This document shows, one piece after another, positions 1 to 11,096 of a stretch of 64,000 nt of DNA; positions within the stretch are counted from its first letter, which is position 1; every line of letters starts with the position of its first letter. The stretch comes from Pontederia crassipes (taxonomy: Eukaryota > Streptophyta > Magnoliopsida > Commelinales > Pontederiaceae): assembly GCA_030549335.1 (NCBI GenBank), contig CM060196.1, positions 23,766,501 to 23,830,500 of the forward strand, written 5' to 3'. The notes beneath the pieces were generated by a model. That model was not told where the DNA came from, did not search any database, and saw only the letters and a list, made by a program, of their open reading frames with translations. Both the position numbers and the translations under genes were made by a program.

Positions 1-1428
1 ACCTCGACTCGGACCGGGTCAGGCGTGTTTATTTCCCGACGGAAACTCGGCCCGGGTCCCCATCAACCCGGCCTGGGTTCTGTCAACCAGAAATGCAAAC
101 TTTTCCGTAGATTCACACCCTTCGGAAGTTAGGTCCCATTTTCATCCGAAGTTATATAGAACCTTATTTAAGACTTATCAAAGACCATTAAAGCAAAGTA
201 AAGTAAAGATAAAGATGTGAGATTGCTATGTGCCGCCTCCAGAGGTAAAACAGAGATCAGATTAAAGTAGATGAGGGATAGGTAGTTAGCTGAGGGGACA
301 GCGACACTACTGTCTTAAATGACCACTATTCTTGAGATTTCAGGTCTTCTCCCACCTGCATCTCGAATGAAGGGTGATGCTAAAGGACATACCCCTTTCC
401 TTAAAAATTAAAGTGTTATGCCAGATGGACAGGTAGCTAGTTGAGGAGATAGTGAACTTACAGGTCTTATAACCGACCACTATTCCTGGATTGTAGGAAT
501 TCTTCCCCCTACCTTCCAAACTGGGTGAGGTAGTAACACCCACCCCTCTTTCTCTTATGGGCTTTCTAGCATCAGAGAAGCACCTCTGGCTTTCCAACCT
601 AATAAAGACGAGCTCGCATAGGACAATAAACCCTAAGGATATTCTAGTAATGTAAAAGATGTAGTACAACTCACAGTAAAGCAATGTAAAATAAAGCAAA
701 GTATTGTAAAATAAAGCAGAGATATTGTAAAGTAAAGTATTGCACAGTATAGTAAAGACATTGTAAAGCAAAGTCAAAGTAAAGCAAAGATAAAGTATTG
801 CTATAGTAAAGAACAGAGTACTGATATGAATAAAGACTTATACATTGATTTCATGATCATCGTTGATCCTTATCTCACCATCTATTGCTATTGTACTGGC
901 ATCTTTGTTCATGGGTATTCTATTCCCCTGCATTGGGATTTTACAGGTGAGAATGCCAACTGAGGAGATGATGGAAGGCGCAGAGCTTGGAGAATGTTGC
1001 ACATGACTGATCTGTCTAATCCGAGTCTTTCTATCGCATTTCTGTTTAAATCATATTATGTTCAGAGACATCATATTTTTCTTCCGCATATAGGACTTCA
1101 GGCAAGTTTTATTATATTTCTGCATAAATCTCTATATTGCAAGACACTATGAACTTCCGCATGTTTATATGATATGAACCATCATAGACTTCCGCATATT
1201 TTTCTATAATATGAGACATTACAAATCTTCCGCATTTTGTCACTTCATCATGGCATTTCGACTACTCATCTGCATTTAAAGTCCTATATTATGTTTATTA
1301 TTATTTTATTAGTGCCACGTGAGCAGTTTTATTGAATAGTCAAGGTCAGTAGAGCAATAGACAGTGTAGCACCCCCGGGATCAAACTGACGCCAACATGG
1401 CGGGAGGTGCAATTTTAGGGGCATTATA
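1..1428 (+). repeat. 5' LTR of element 1 (partial, window edge)
   Basis: This stretch matches 7822-9256 of the 3' LTR base for base over long runs. It ends just before the tRNA-iMet primer site. It contains purine-rich AAAG/TAAAG-repeated sequence around 640-830. Confidence 0.92.
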
Positions 1429-1431
1429 GTT

Positions 1432-1444
1432 TGGTATCAGAGCC
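1432..1444 (+). other. Primer binding site, tRNA-iMet type
   Basis: TGGTATCAGAGCC lies three bases after the left LTR end. This is the usual initiator-methionine tRNA complement of plant gypsy and copia elements. Confidence 0.88.
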
Positions 1445-4400
1445 TAAGTACTTGGCTCCTTCACTGATCATAGTAGAGTAGATGTTCATGCATGCATTCA
1501 TTGTTCATATTGTACATAGCTCACAGTAAAGTCATGTGCAAGCTTCTCAAGTATCTGCGGCTCCACTCCTCAAGTAAGTAATAAATACATTCATATGTCA
1601 ATCATACTTATAATATCGGATTTATTGCATTATAGATGCCTCCACGTCGCATGATCACCAGGATTTTACATAGAGGGGATCATATAATTGGAATGAATAG
1701 GCGCCCACTAGATCCCCCAACCCCTCCACAACCTACTCTAGAGAGACCGGCGTATTCAGATTCGGATTTGGAAAGCGTTGGAAGTAATAATCCTGATTTA
1801 TCCTCCCCACCCATGGGGACATGGGAAGAAGTAATCTCAGGGAGGAACTGACTGATGGAGGGAAGACATATAGACAATCCGATTTATATATCCTCCGATG
1901 ATGAAGAAGAAGCTCCTGCACCACCACGGGAGCTACAGTTCAAAGACGCGAGCCCTATCAGTCAGACCGATGCTGTGATCTCTGCTACATGGGACACACT
2001 GATGATGAGTGCCCCTATCGTTCTAGACGTAGTGATTAATGTTGGATGTATCTCGATGTGAAGGCCTTAGTGCGCCTCAGACATATGTTATGCTTTTCGA
2101 ACCTAATCAAGAGAATAATATTTGCTTTAATGAATATTGAGCATCTTGGTTTCAAGTTTTATCTAAGATTTTTATTTAGATTAAGAATCTTTGATTATAT
2201 GTGCCTCTCTCAAAGTATTACTATGGCCCTTTTCTTTTTTTTTATATAGATGTCTTATCAAAGAAGAGAGTACGCCTATACCAGTGAGAATGAGAATTTC
2301 GAGGAAGGGGAGAACCTATATGTTCCCCCACCTCCACTGTACCCACCTCCATCGTATCCACCTCCACCTCCACCTTCTCCTCCTCTACTAGAGCCACCGG
2401 CCCAGCAAGGACGTCAAGTCCCTTCCGTCTGCACACTCCAAGATTTCTAGAGGTCAAAACCTCCAATGTTCAACGGGGAATGAGGCCTCGTGGTAGTAGA
2501 GCAATGGATAGAGGCCATCGAGGACAAGTTCGACATCCTCAACGTGCCCGACGACAAGAAGGTTCTTTTCGCTGGGGACACCCTCCAAAAGGATGCCAAG
2601 GAATGGTGGAAGGCGAGAAAGGCTACTAGTTTCCCTGAAGTGAGGATTGTTGCATGGGAGGATTTTTGTCAGGCATTTGAGACGCGGTATTTCCCTAGGT
2701 TTCAAAGGGATCTGAAGCAGAAGGAATTCTTGGACTTGGTACAAGGGACCATGACGGTAGAGCAATATATGAAGAAGTTCATCAGGTTGAAGAAGTATTC
2801 CAAGTTAACCATGGACGAATTGGATGTGACCAAGCGTTTTGTGGACGGGCTGAATCCCGTCCTGAGGCCTCATACAAGATCTGGAAACTGCAAGACCTTA
2901 GAGGACGCTATCATTTTGACTACTCTGTCGGAGAAGGACCATCAAGATCTACAGAAAGTTCAAAAGGCTCAGCAGAATGTGGGGCAGAGTTCCCAGCAGC
3001 AGCAGCAATAGTTTCGTGGGAACAACCGGCAACACCAACGACGGGATAACCGGTACCACCCGTATGCAGCGCCCTAACAGAACCACCGCCTTCAACAATA
3101 GCAACAGCCGTACCGTCCACCACAACAAGCCCCTCCCCCACCGCAACAGCAAGCACAACAACAACAACAGCAGCGACCCCCTCAGCAGGCGCAGAGGCGC
3201 CCAGCTCAGCAGCAGAGGCAACAGCCTCCTAGAGCCCCTCAAACACCACCTGCACAAGATGAGCGAGTTTTATGCAATACTTGCGGCAGGACCCATGCTA
3301 GGGAATACCGAATGAAGTCAGGAGCTTGCTACTACTACGGCGGAATAGGGCATATAGCGGTGAACTGTCCGAGACGCGGACAACAACAGTTGGTACAAGG
3401 AAGACTCTTCAATCTGGAAGAGGATGCATCGTAGAATGACGCTGATGTCATTCGAGGTACGCTATTCATGGCCGATTTACCTACTAAAGTGTTGTTTGAT
3501 TCCGGTGCCTCACATTCCTTTATATTTGAAGAATATGCCAAAATCTTAGGGTTAGCTACCACGAACTTAGAGCATAAGATGAACATCTTAACCCCACAGG
3601 GCACACTATTTACAATAAAGTATCTTCCCAATGTACTCATAGAGATAGAGAAAAAGAATTATCCTGCCAAGCTGATCATTATCCCCATGAGGAATTATGA
3701 TATAATATTGGGCATGGATTGGCTAACCTCACACGACGTCTCCATTTTGTGCAAACAAAAGAAAGTAATCATAGGCACACAGAGTACAGATAAAGTTATA
3801 GTCAGGGGTATTGCACAGAAGGAACCAAGAATTATAGTCTTTGCCATAAAGGCACAAAAAATGCTTCAGAAAGGATGTAGATGTTACCTAACCAGTATAA
3901 CCAAAATAGAGGAACCAAAGAAGACTCTCCAAGACATAGAAGTGGTGAGGGAATTTCCTGATGTATTCACTGAGGATGTTAGTGGTCTACCGTCCCGAAG
4001 GGAGATAGACTTCCACATCGAAGTAGCGCCCGGAATTGCATCAATCTTCAAAGCCCCATACCGCATGACTCCGGCAGAGATGAAGGAATTGAAGGATCAG
4101 ATTCAAAAGCTGCTGGATAAATGTTTCATAAGGCCTAGTGTCTCACCTTGGGGAACACTAGTTCTTTTTGTCAAAAAGAAGGATAGGTCGTTAAGACTTT
4201 GTATCGACTACAGAATGTTGAACAAAGTCACAATAAAGAACAGGTACCTACTACCTCGTATCGACGACCTATTTGATCAGCTGTCTAAGGAAAGGGTATT
4301 CTCAAAGATCGATCTGAGGAGTAAATACCATCAGTTAAGGGTGGCAGAAGAAGACATCCCAAAAATGGCTTTCCGATCAAGATATGGACATTATGAGTTC

Positions 4401-7007
4401 ATGGTGATGCCGTTTGGGTTGACAAATGCCCCGGCAGCATACATGGACCTCATGAATCGAACTTTCCACGAACACCTAGATAAGTTCATAATTGTTTTCA
4501 TCGACGACATCCTCGTCTATTCGTCGAGCATGGAACAACATAGAGAGCATCTGAGGACAGTACTGGAAACATTGCGAGCAAAGAAACTATGTGGAAAGTT
4601 TTCAAAATGCGAATTTTGATTAGAGTAGATCATGTTCCTCGGACATATCATCTTTAAAGACGGAGTTGCAGTGGATCTTACGAAGGTTGAAGCGGTGTCC
4701 AACTGGACCCAACTGAAGAATGTCTCCGAGATTAAGAGTTTCCTCGGTTTGGTCAGCTACTACAGACATTTTATTAAAGACTTCTCTAGAATAGCATTGC
4801 CGCTGGCCAAGCTCACAAGGAGAGGAGAAAAGTTCATCTGATCGCCCAAATGCGAAGAAAGTTTTCAAGAGTTAGCGACTAACTTCAGCACCAATCCTGA
4901 CGTTACCATCGGGCAATGGTAGCTACGTGATTTATAGCGATGCTAGTGGCACAGGATTGGGATGCGTATTAATGCAACATGGGATGGTGGTGGCATACGC
5001 ATCTAGGCAGCTGAAGAAGCATGAGGTCAATTATCTCACGCATGACCTCGAGTTGGCAACAGTAGTGTTCGCCCTCAAGCTTTGGCGTCACTACTTATAT
5101 GGAGAATAATTTGTGGTCTATACATACCACAAGAGCTTAAATATGTTTTTACACAGAAGGAGCTGAATATGCGTCAGAGGCGTTGGATGAAATTTTTAAA
5201 GGATTACGAGTTTGTCATTAACTACCAACCCGATAAGGCAAACTCAGTAGCTGACGCTCTCAGCCGAAAATGGGAAGGATCCTTAGCCTACATGCGCCTA
5301 CGGCGGTTTGAACTCATGGAAGAATTATTCAAATGGACATCAAAAGTAAAGCATGATGGATCACTAATGATGATGCAGCGCATAGTACAGACGTGATAGG
5401 AAGGAATATAGGAGCACAAGTGGAAGACGCAGAGTATCAAGATATGATGATAAAGACAAGTATGAAAACAACGAACCTCAAGGTCTCTTCGGATGGTGGC
5501 ATCAGGTACCGTGACCGGCTATGGGTACCGAACAACCCGGAACTCCGAAGAGAAGTGCTAGACGAATGCCACAAATCTAAATTTGCAATCCACCCAGGGA
5601 GTACAAAGATGTACAAGGATGTACAGAGAAGTTTCTTGTGGCCAGACATGAAGAAGGAGATAGCGGAGTATGTCTCCAAATGCATTGTGTGCCAACAGGC
5701 CAAGATCGAACATCAGAAGCCATAGGAAACCTTGAAGAGTCTGGGCATCCCACAGTAAAAGTGGGAAGAAATATCGATGGATTTTATCACAGGTCTACCT
5801 CGGACTCTGAAGGGGCACGACGCCATTTGGGTTATAGTGGATCGACTTACTAAATCAGCCTACTTCCTACCCATTAAGGTAAAACAATCTCTGGAAAGCC
5901 TCATGGATCTATATGTGCAGGAGATTGTTAGGCTTCACGGGATCCCGGCAACTATTGTATCCGATAGAGATCCCAGGTTCACCTCCAGATTCTGGAAGAA
6001 TCTCCAAAATGCTTTTGGGATAAGGCTCCGGTATAGCACAGCATTTCATCCTCAGACGGACGGTCAATCGGAGAGGACAATTCAGATGTTGGGAGACATG
6101 TTGAGAATATGCGCTTTGGATTGGCATGGTAATTGGGATAAACATCTTCCTCTCATAGAGTTTTCCTACAACAATAGTTTCCATGCTAGCATAGAGATGT
6201 CTCCCTTTGAAGCATTGTATGGTCGCTCATATCGTTCTCCAGCATGTTGGGGCGAAGTTGGAGAAAGAAAAGTCTTAAGTGCTGAGTTACAGAAGCAGAC
6301 ACATGAGTATACATTCAGGGTGGAACTAATAAAGAAAAGGATGAAATCTGCTCAAGACCGTCAGAAGACCTACGCGGATAAGAAGAGTCGAGAACATAAG
6401 TTTAAGGCAGGCGATCAAGTTCTGCTCAAGGTCTCTCCCACTAAAGGAGTAATGCATTTCACCAAACGGGGAAAATTGAGCCCAAGGTACTTAGGCACAT
6501 TCAAAATACTCAAAATGGTTGGAGACTCAGCGTGTAGGTTGGCCCTGCCTTCGGCGTATTCAAGGGTACACAACGTCTTCCATGTCTCGCTACTCCGGAT
6601 GTACAAGCACGACTACGCCAACGTGATCCAAATTGAGGAACCAAACCTCAAAGAGGATCTGACGTATGAGGAACAGCCCACGGAGATTTTGGAATACCAA
6701 GAACATCAACAAGGGAAGAAACGTGTGGCACTGGTTAAGGTCGCATGGAAGCATCATCAAGGAAAAGAAGCGACTTGGGAAGTCGAATCGGAAATGCGAG
6801 AGAAGTTTCCTAAACTTTTCGGTAAGCCTTAACCCTTATCCAAATTCGGGGACGAATTTTCTTTTTAGAGGATAATAATGTAACGTATCGGCCTTAATTA
6901 ATTAAAAAAATGTAAAGAAATTTGAAACGAACGGTCGGCAGGGGAGGCGTCGCCTCTCCTAGCCTTCCGTCGTTTCGCCTCCGGCCGACCAAGGGTCGGC
7001 GGGGGCG

Positions 7008-7012
7008 TATAA
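7008..7012 (+). promoter_or_regulatory. LTR TATA box, element 1
   Basis: GCGTATAAGAG lies about 130 bp into the LTR after a GC-rich U3. The related LTRs of element 2 have TATATAA at the equivalent place. Confidence 0.55.
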
Positions 7013-7469
7013 GAGGGGGGGGGGGGGGGGGAGGGACGCACTTGCGCCCTCTTGGAACCCCAATCTCCTCCCTCTCTCTCGTCTTCTTCTCCCTCTCGTT
7101 CGGCGACCGGTGACGACGTGCACGAGAGACAGAGGCGACATCGAACGACCTCACGAATCGACCGATCCATCTCTGGCGCACCTCGACCTCCCTCGACGTG
7201 TGCAAGGATCCAGCGAACCCTTCCAGGCGACAGCGAACGTCCGACGATCGACGGACGATGAGAAAACACCGACGAATTTGTTTGAACGAAAACAAGGTAC
7301 CCGTGGCGTTTTAATCCCATAGACAAAGAGATATTGATCTATTGTTGCACATAAAGATATCATAGTGATCATAGATGTCATAGAATCATTTTTCATATTG
7401 TAACTTAATCGATTCACCGATCGGATCATCGTCGGAAATCCAGAAACTTTCCGGTGAAATTTTGCTCGT

Positions 7470-7890
7470 CGAGTACCCGGCCCGAGTTACTCCCAACTCG
7501 GCCCGGGTCCTGTTCAATCACAGTCCGGGTTCGATAGACCCGAACCGAGCCAGAGCTTTGACGTATCATCGAAGTCACGACTTTAGAACCCGGCGCAAGT
7601 CCAAGTACACCCGGACCGGGCTGCTTCGCCGACGACATCGCGAAGTACGATCGGAAACACCCATTCGGAGATAGAGAACATGATCGGACGCGATGAAGTC
7701 ACGGTGCTCAGAACTTGGCCCGAGTCGACTATTAACTCGGCCCGGGTCTTATCGGGTGGGATCGGGTGCGAGTTCGACCCGACCTTGATCAATGCATTAT
7801 CAACGACCCAGCCCGAGTCCGACCTCGACTCGGACCGGGTCAGGCGTGTTTATTTCCCGATGGAAACTCGGCCCGGGTCCCCATCAACCC
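7470..7890 (+). repeat. Cluster of degenerate CCCGGG-core motifs in the LTR
   Basis: About a dozen variants of a GC-rich palindromic core, such as CTCGGCCCGGGTC, CCCGGCCCGAGT and CCCGGACCGGG, are scattered at irregular spacing in about 420 bp. They lie 0.46-0.88 kb downstream of the TATA box, so within the presumed transcribed leader. The same cluster begins the window in the left LTR. No known family feature explains it. Confidence 0.6.
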
Positions 7891-9256
7891 GGCCCGTTCT
7901 GTCGGCCAGAAATGCAAACTTTTCCATAGATTCACACCCTTCGGAAGTTAGGTCCCATTTTCATCCGAAGTTATATAGAACCTTATTGAAGACTTATCAA
8001 AGACCACTAAAGCAAAGTAAAATAAAGATAAAGATGTGGGATTGCTATGTGCCGCCCCTAGAGATAAAGCAGAGATCAGATTAAAGCAGAGGAGGGATAG
8101 GTAGTTAGTTGAGGGGACAGCGACACTACTGTCTTAAATGACCACTATTCCTGAGATTTCAGGTCTTCTCCCACCTGCATCTCGAATGAAGGGTGATGCT
8201 AAAGGACATACCCTTTTCCTTAAAGATTAAAGTGTTATGCCAGAGTGACATGTAGCTAGCTGATGAGACAGTGAACCTACATGTTTTATAACCGACTACT
8301 ATTTCTGAATTGTAGGAATTCTTCTTCCTACCTTTCGAAATGGGTGATGTAGTAACACCCACCCATCTTTCCCTTATGAGCTTTCTGGCATCAGAGAATC
8401 AGAGAGGCACTTCTGACTTCCCAACCTAATAAAGACGAGCTCGCATAGGACAACCAACCTTAAGAATATTCTAGTAATGTAAAAGACGTAGTACAACTCA
8501 TAATAAAGTAATGAAAAGTAAAGCAAAGTATTATAAAGAAAAGCAGAGATATTATAAAGTAAAATATTGCACAGTATAGTAAAGACATTGTAAAGCAAAG
8601 TCAGAGTGAAGCAAAGATAAAGTATTGTTATAGTAAAGAATAGAGTACTGCTATGAATAAAGACTTATACATTGATTTAATGATCATCGTTGATCCTTAT
8701 CTCACCGTCTATTGCTATTGTACTGGGCATATTTGCTCATGGGTATTCTATTCCCCTGCATTGGGATTTTGCAGGTGAGAATACCAAATGAGGAGATGAT
8801 GAAAGGCGCAGAGCTTGGAGAATGCTACACATGACTGATCTGTCTACTCTGAGCCTTTTTATTGCATTTCTGTTTAAATCATATTATGTTCAGAGACATC
8901 ATGTTTTTCTTCCGCATATAGGACTTTAAACAAGTTTTATTATATTTCTGCATAAATCTCTATATTGCAAGACACTATGAACTTCCACATATTTATATGA
9001 TATGAACCATCATAGACTTTCGCATATTTTTCTATAATATGAGACATTACGAATCTTTCGCATTTTGTCACTTTATCATGGCATTTCGACTACTTATCCG
9101 CATTTAAAGTCCTCTATTATGTTTATTTTTTTTTATTAGTGCCACATGAGCAGTTTTGTTGAATAGTCAAGGTCAGTAGAGTAATAGACAGTGTAGTACC
9201 CCCGAAGTCAAACTGACCGCCTACATGGCGGGAGGTGCGATTTTGGAGGCGTTACA

Positions 9257-10164
9257 GAGATAGAGTAGTAGCGGCTCATTTTCGTTTAAGCAGAGATTTC
9301 GAGTTCGAGTATGAAAACTCTTGTTGGGGTCTCACCACTGTTAGATACGCGACTCGATCTTATGAAATTAGTTGGGCTTGATGATGAGCCGATCTTTCAA
9401 TTTGTGACCACACTCAGTAGCCGTGTGGATTGGAACTACTTTCCAAATATGACTATCGAAAAATAGACTTGGACAATGTGCAAGGAGTGAAATCGCCCGG
9501 GACGAGATTGTTTTTTGGCTGTCGTTCATTTGTATTAGTTTTTTTTATTTTTATAATATTACGAGATAAAATATTCACAATTGATTAAGAAATAAATGAT
9601 CAGGATTGATCTTATAATTTTCCTTTATTAATTAGTAGGTGAAATCAAGCCATTGGCATATATCCAATGGTCAGGATTTGCATATAAACTTCTTTGCCTA
9701 ATTCTCTATTAAAATTAATTTTTTTATAAAAGATGTGTCTATAATTACCATTTGTATGGTGTTTTTCTCGTACGTGGCCTCCACAATTCAAAGGAAGCAA
9801 ATAAATTAAATCACTTGGGACATCATTGTCATTGTCATTTCTTTTCATTTTTTTTTTCTTTACTAAAAACTAAAGAGACATTGGCTTCATATATTGGTCC
9901 TAGGTTGTCCACGTTGTTGTACATGGAAATGCAAAATGCAAACATATTGGGGGTGGAAGAAAAGAATATTTGAAAATTGTAATTTTAATTCATGGAATGA
10001 TCAGAAAATGTTCCTATGTTGAAATTCGAACTTCTTTTCCCATTTAACATTAAGGATATTCCTCTATTTCATTAGTTTATTTTTAATTCTCCCTCTACAA
10101 TGAATTTAATTAAGTCATACCATCATTGATGCGTTTCAACTGTCAATTTCCTTTTATCATACGA
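9257..10164. other. Intergenic, right flank of element 1
   Basis: About 0.9 kb of AT-rich DNA. I see no open frame with codon bias, no RNA gene and no clear transposon ends. Confidence 0.5.
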
Positions 10165-10690
10165 CAATTGACACATTTCTTTCCATTTATTTTCAAGAAG
10201 AAAAAATCACCAGGACTCAAATTTGGTAACGATTATACTGTAATCAACCAAACAATTATTTAAATTTAAAAAATATTACTATATACGAAGTTTGCGTGGC
10301 AAGGAATCCTTTTAATTTATTATCTATCTATCTATATATCAATTAAAACTTTAAGGAAATAAATAAGGACGGCCTCGATTGTTACACACGGAGATCAAAA
10401 TGATTACTGTTCTCTTATCATCATCATATGACAAAATGAAATGTTCCTTTCCATTTGCAAGGAAGTTTGATAAGGACTCAAATTTGGAAAACGATCTCCC
10501 TAATCACCCATATAATTATTTTAAATCTGTAAAAAGAAAAAAAAATACTACGTATGAAGTTTACCTGCAAGGAAATCCCTTTCATTTATTTACATATTCA
10601 AACTTAAAATAAGGAAATATATAGAGGATGACATCAATCGATCGTTACACACATATGGAGTTCAAAAATAACGTTTTTTTTTATCATAGT
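10165..10690 (+). repeat. Tandem duplication of about 260 bp upstream of proline dehydrogenase
   Basis: Two diverged copies (about 10165-10426 and 10427-10690) share landmarks in the same order: GGACTCAAATTTGG, an ACGAAGTTT or TGAAGTTT stretch, CAAGGAA, GGAAAT, a GTTACACAC block and TTATCAT. The offset between matching landmarks is about 261 bp. Divergence is substantial, so the duplication is old. Confidence 0.6.
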
Positions 10691-10713
10691 CAATGATAAA
10701 TATTAGGGTTCTT

Positions 10714-10720
<7 letters not shown>

Positions 10721-10763
<43 letters not shown>
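10721..10763. repeat. (GT)n(TA)n microsatellite
   Basis: A short GTGTGT run followed by about 20 TA dinucleotides, about 330 bp before the proline dehydrogenase start. Confidence 0.9.
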
Positions 10764-10767
<4 letters not shown>

Positions 10768-10896
10768 TATCCAACAATGCAGCGAATTAAGGCATCTTTC
10801 CTTGGTCAAATGATAACTTCTAAAAATAAATGTAGACTTTTTACTCGACGAAGAAGAAGAAAGAAGAAAGAAGAAGATGTCCATCTGTGTCATTCA

Positions 10897-10904
10897 TGAC
10901 TCAT
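10897..10904 (+). promoter_or_regulatory. Possible bZIP/ProDH element (TGACTCAT)
   Basis: TGACTCAT contains both ACTCAT, known from Arabidopsis ProDH as the proline- and hypo-osmolarity-responsive element bound by S1-group bZIPs, and a GCN4-type TGACTCA core. It lies about 140 bp upstream of the TATA box. Its role here is inferred from the match and position. A six-base match alone can occur by chance. Confidence 0.4.
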
Positions 10905-11042
10905 CGCGCGCGTCGTAAGCCTTACATTGTAGCAGCGCACGACTCCTCCTCAATAAAGCCGTCCGTCCCTCTCCTGCAACACCGCCACCACCCAACTCGT
11001 CCGCCGTGTCCCATGCTCACGCGCGCCACATCAACCTTTCTT

Positions 11043-11049
11043 TATAAAG
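11043..11049 (+). promoter_or_regulatory. TATA box of the proline dehydrogenase gene
   Basis: TATAAAG lies 48 bp before the ATG at 11097, which would place transcription start about 20-25 bp before that codon. It argues against use of the in-frame ATG at 10896, which lies upstream of this box. Confidence 0.55.
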
Positions 11050-11096
11050 CTCCCGCGGCCACGACCAAGTTTGGAAACCACCGCCCGTCTTTGACC

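Larger units (their letters stand above)
1..9256 (+). mobile_element. Ty3/gypsy chromovirus (Tekay/Del-like), element 1, fossil
   Basis: A long-LTR gypsy element whose left LTR is cut by the window edge. The order of parts is LTR, tRNA-iMet primer site, gag (about 1.6-3.4 kb, with a capsid-type Retrotrans_gag region near 2.5-2.95 kb and a zinc-knuckle region near 3.3 kb), aspartic protease (near 3.5 kb, DSGASHSFI), reverse transcriptase (near 4.0-4.6 kb, FIDDILVYS), RNase H (near 4.9-5.2 kb, [10 protein letters not shown]), integrase (near 5.5-6.3 kb, HH-CC then DFITGLP) and a C-terminal chromodomain-like segment (near 6.7-6.8 kb, [16 protein letters not shown]). The pol order and the chromodomain place it among chromoviruses. 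It is broken, with several interruptions. Two LTR samples of about 200 bp differ by roughly 4 percent by eye, suggesting an insertion of the order of one to two million years ago (inference, assuming grass-like rates). The left flank is outside the window, so no target duplication can be checked. Confidence 0.93.
6879..9256 (+). repeat. 3' LTR of element 1 (2.38 kb)
   Basis: It starts TGTAACGTATCG directly after a purine-rich tract and ends GGCGTTACA, giving TG...CA ends. The length of about 2.4 kb suits Tekay/Del chromoviruses. A TATAA at 7008-7012 follows a GC-rich U3, and a cluster of CCCGGG-like motifs lies at about 7470-7890. The end segment, with GGCGGGAGGTGCGATT near the terminus, is shared with the LTRs of element 2. 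Confidence 0.93.

Noticed and set aside
6894-7326. Arg/Pro-rich open frames on both strands at the start of the element 1 LTR
   Set aside because: They are produced by GC-rich U3 and leader sequence. Overlapping frames on both strands show no conserved protein.
10887-11096. N-terminal extension of proline dehydrogenase upstream of 11097
   Set aside because: The longest frame begins with GTG, the next ATG at 10896 lies upstream of the TATA box, and the extension has no match to known ProDH N-termini.
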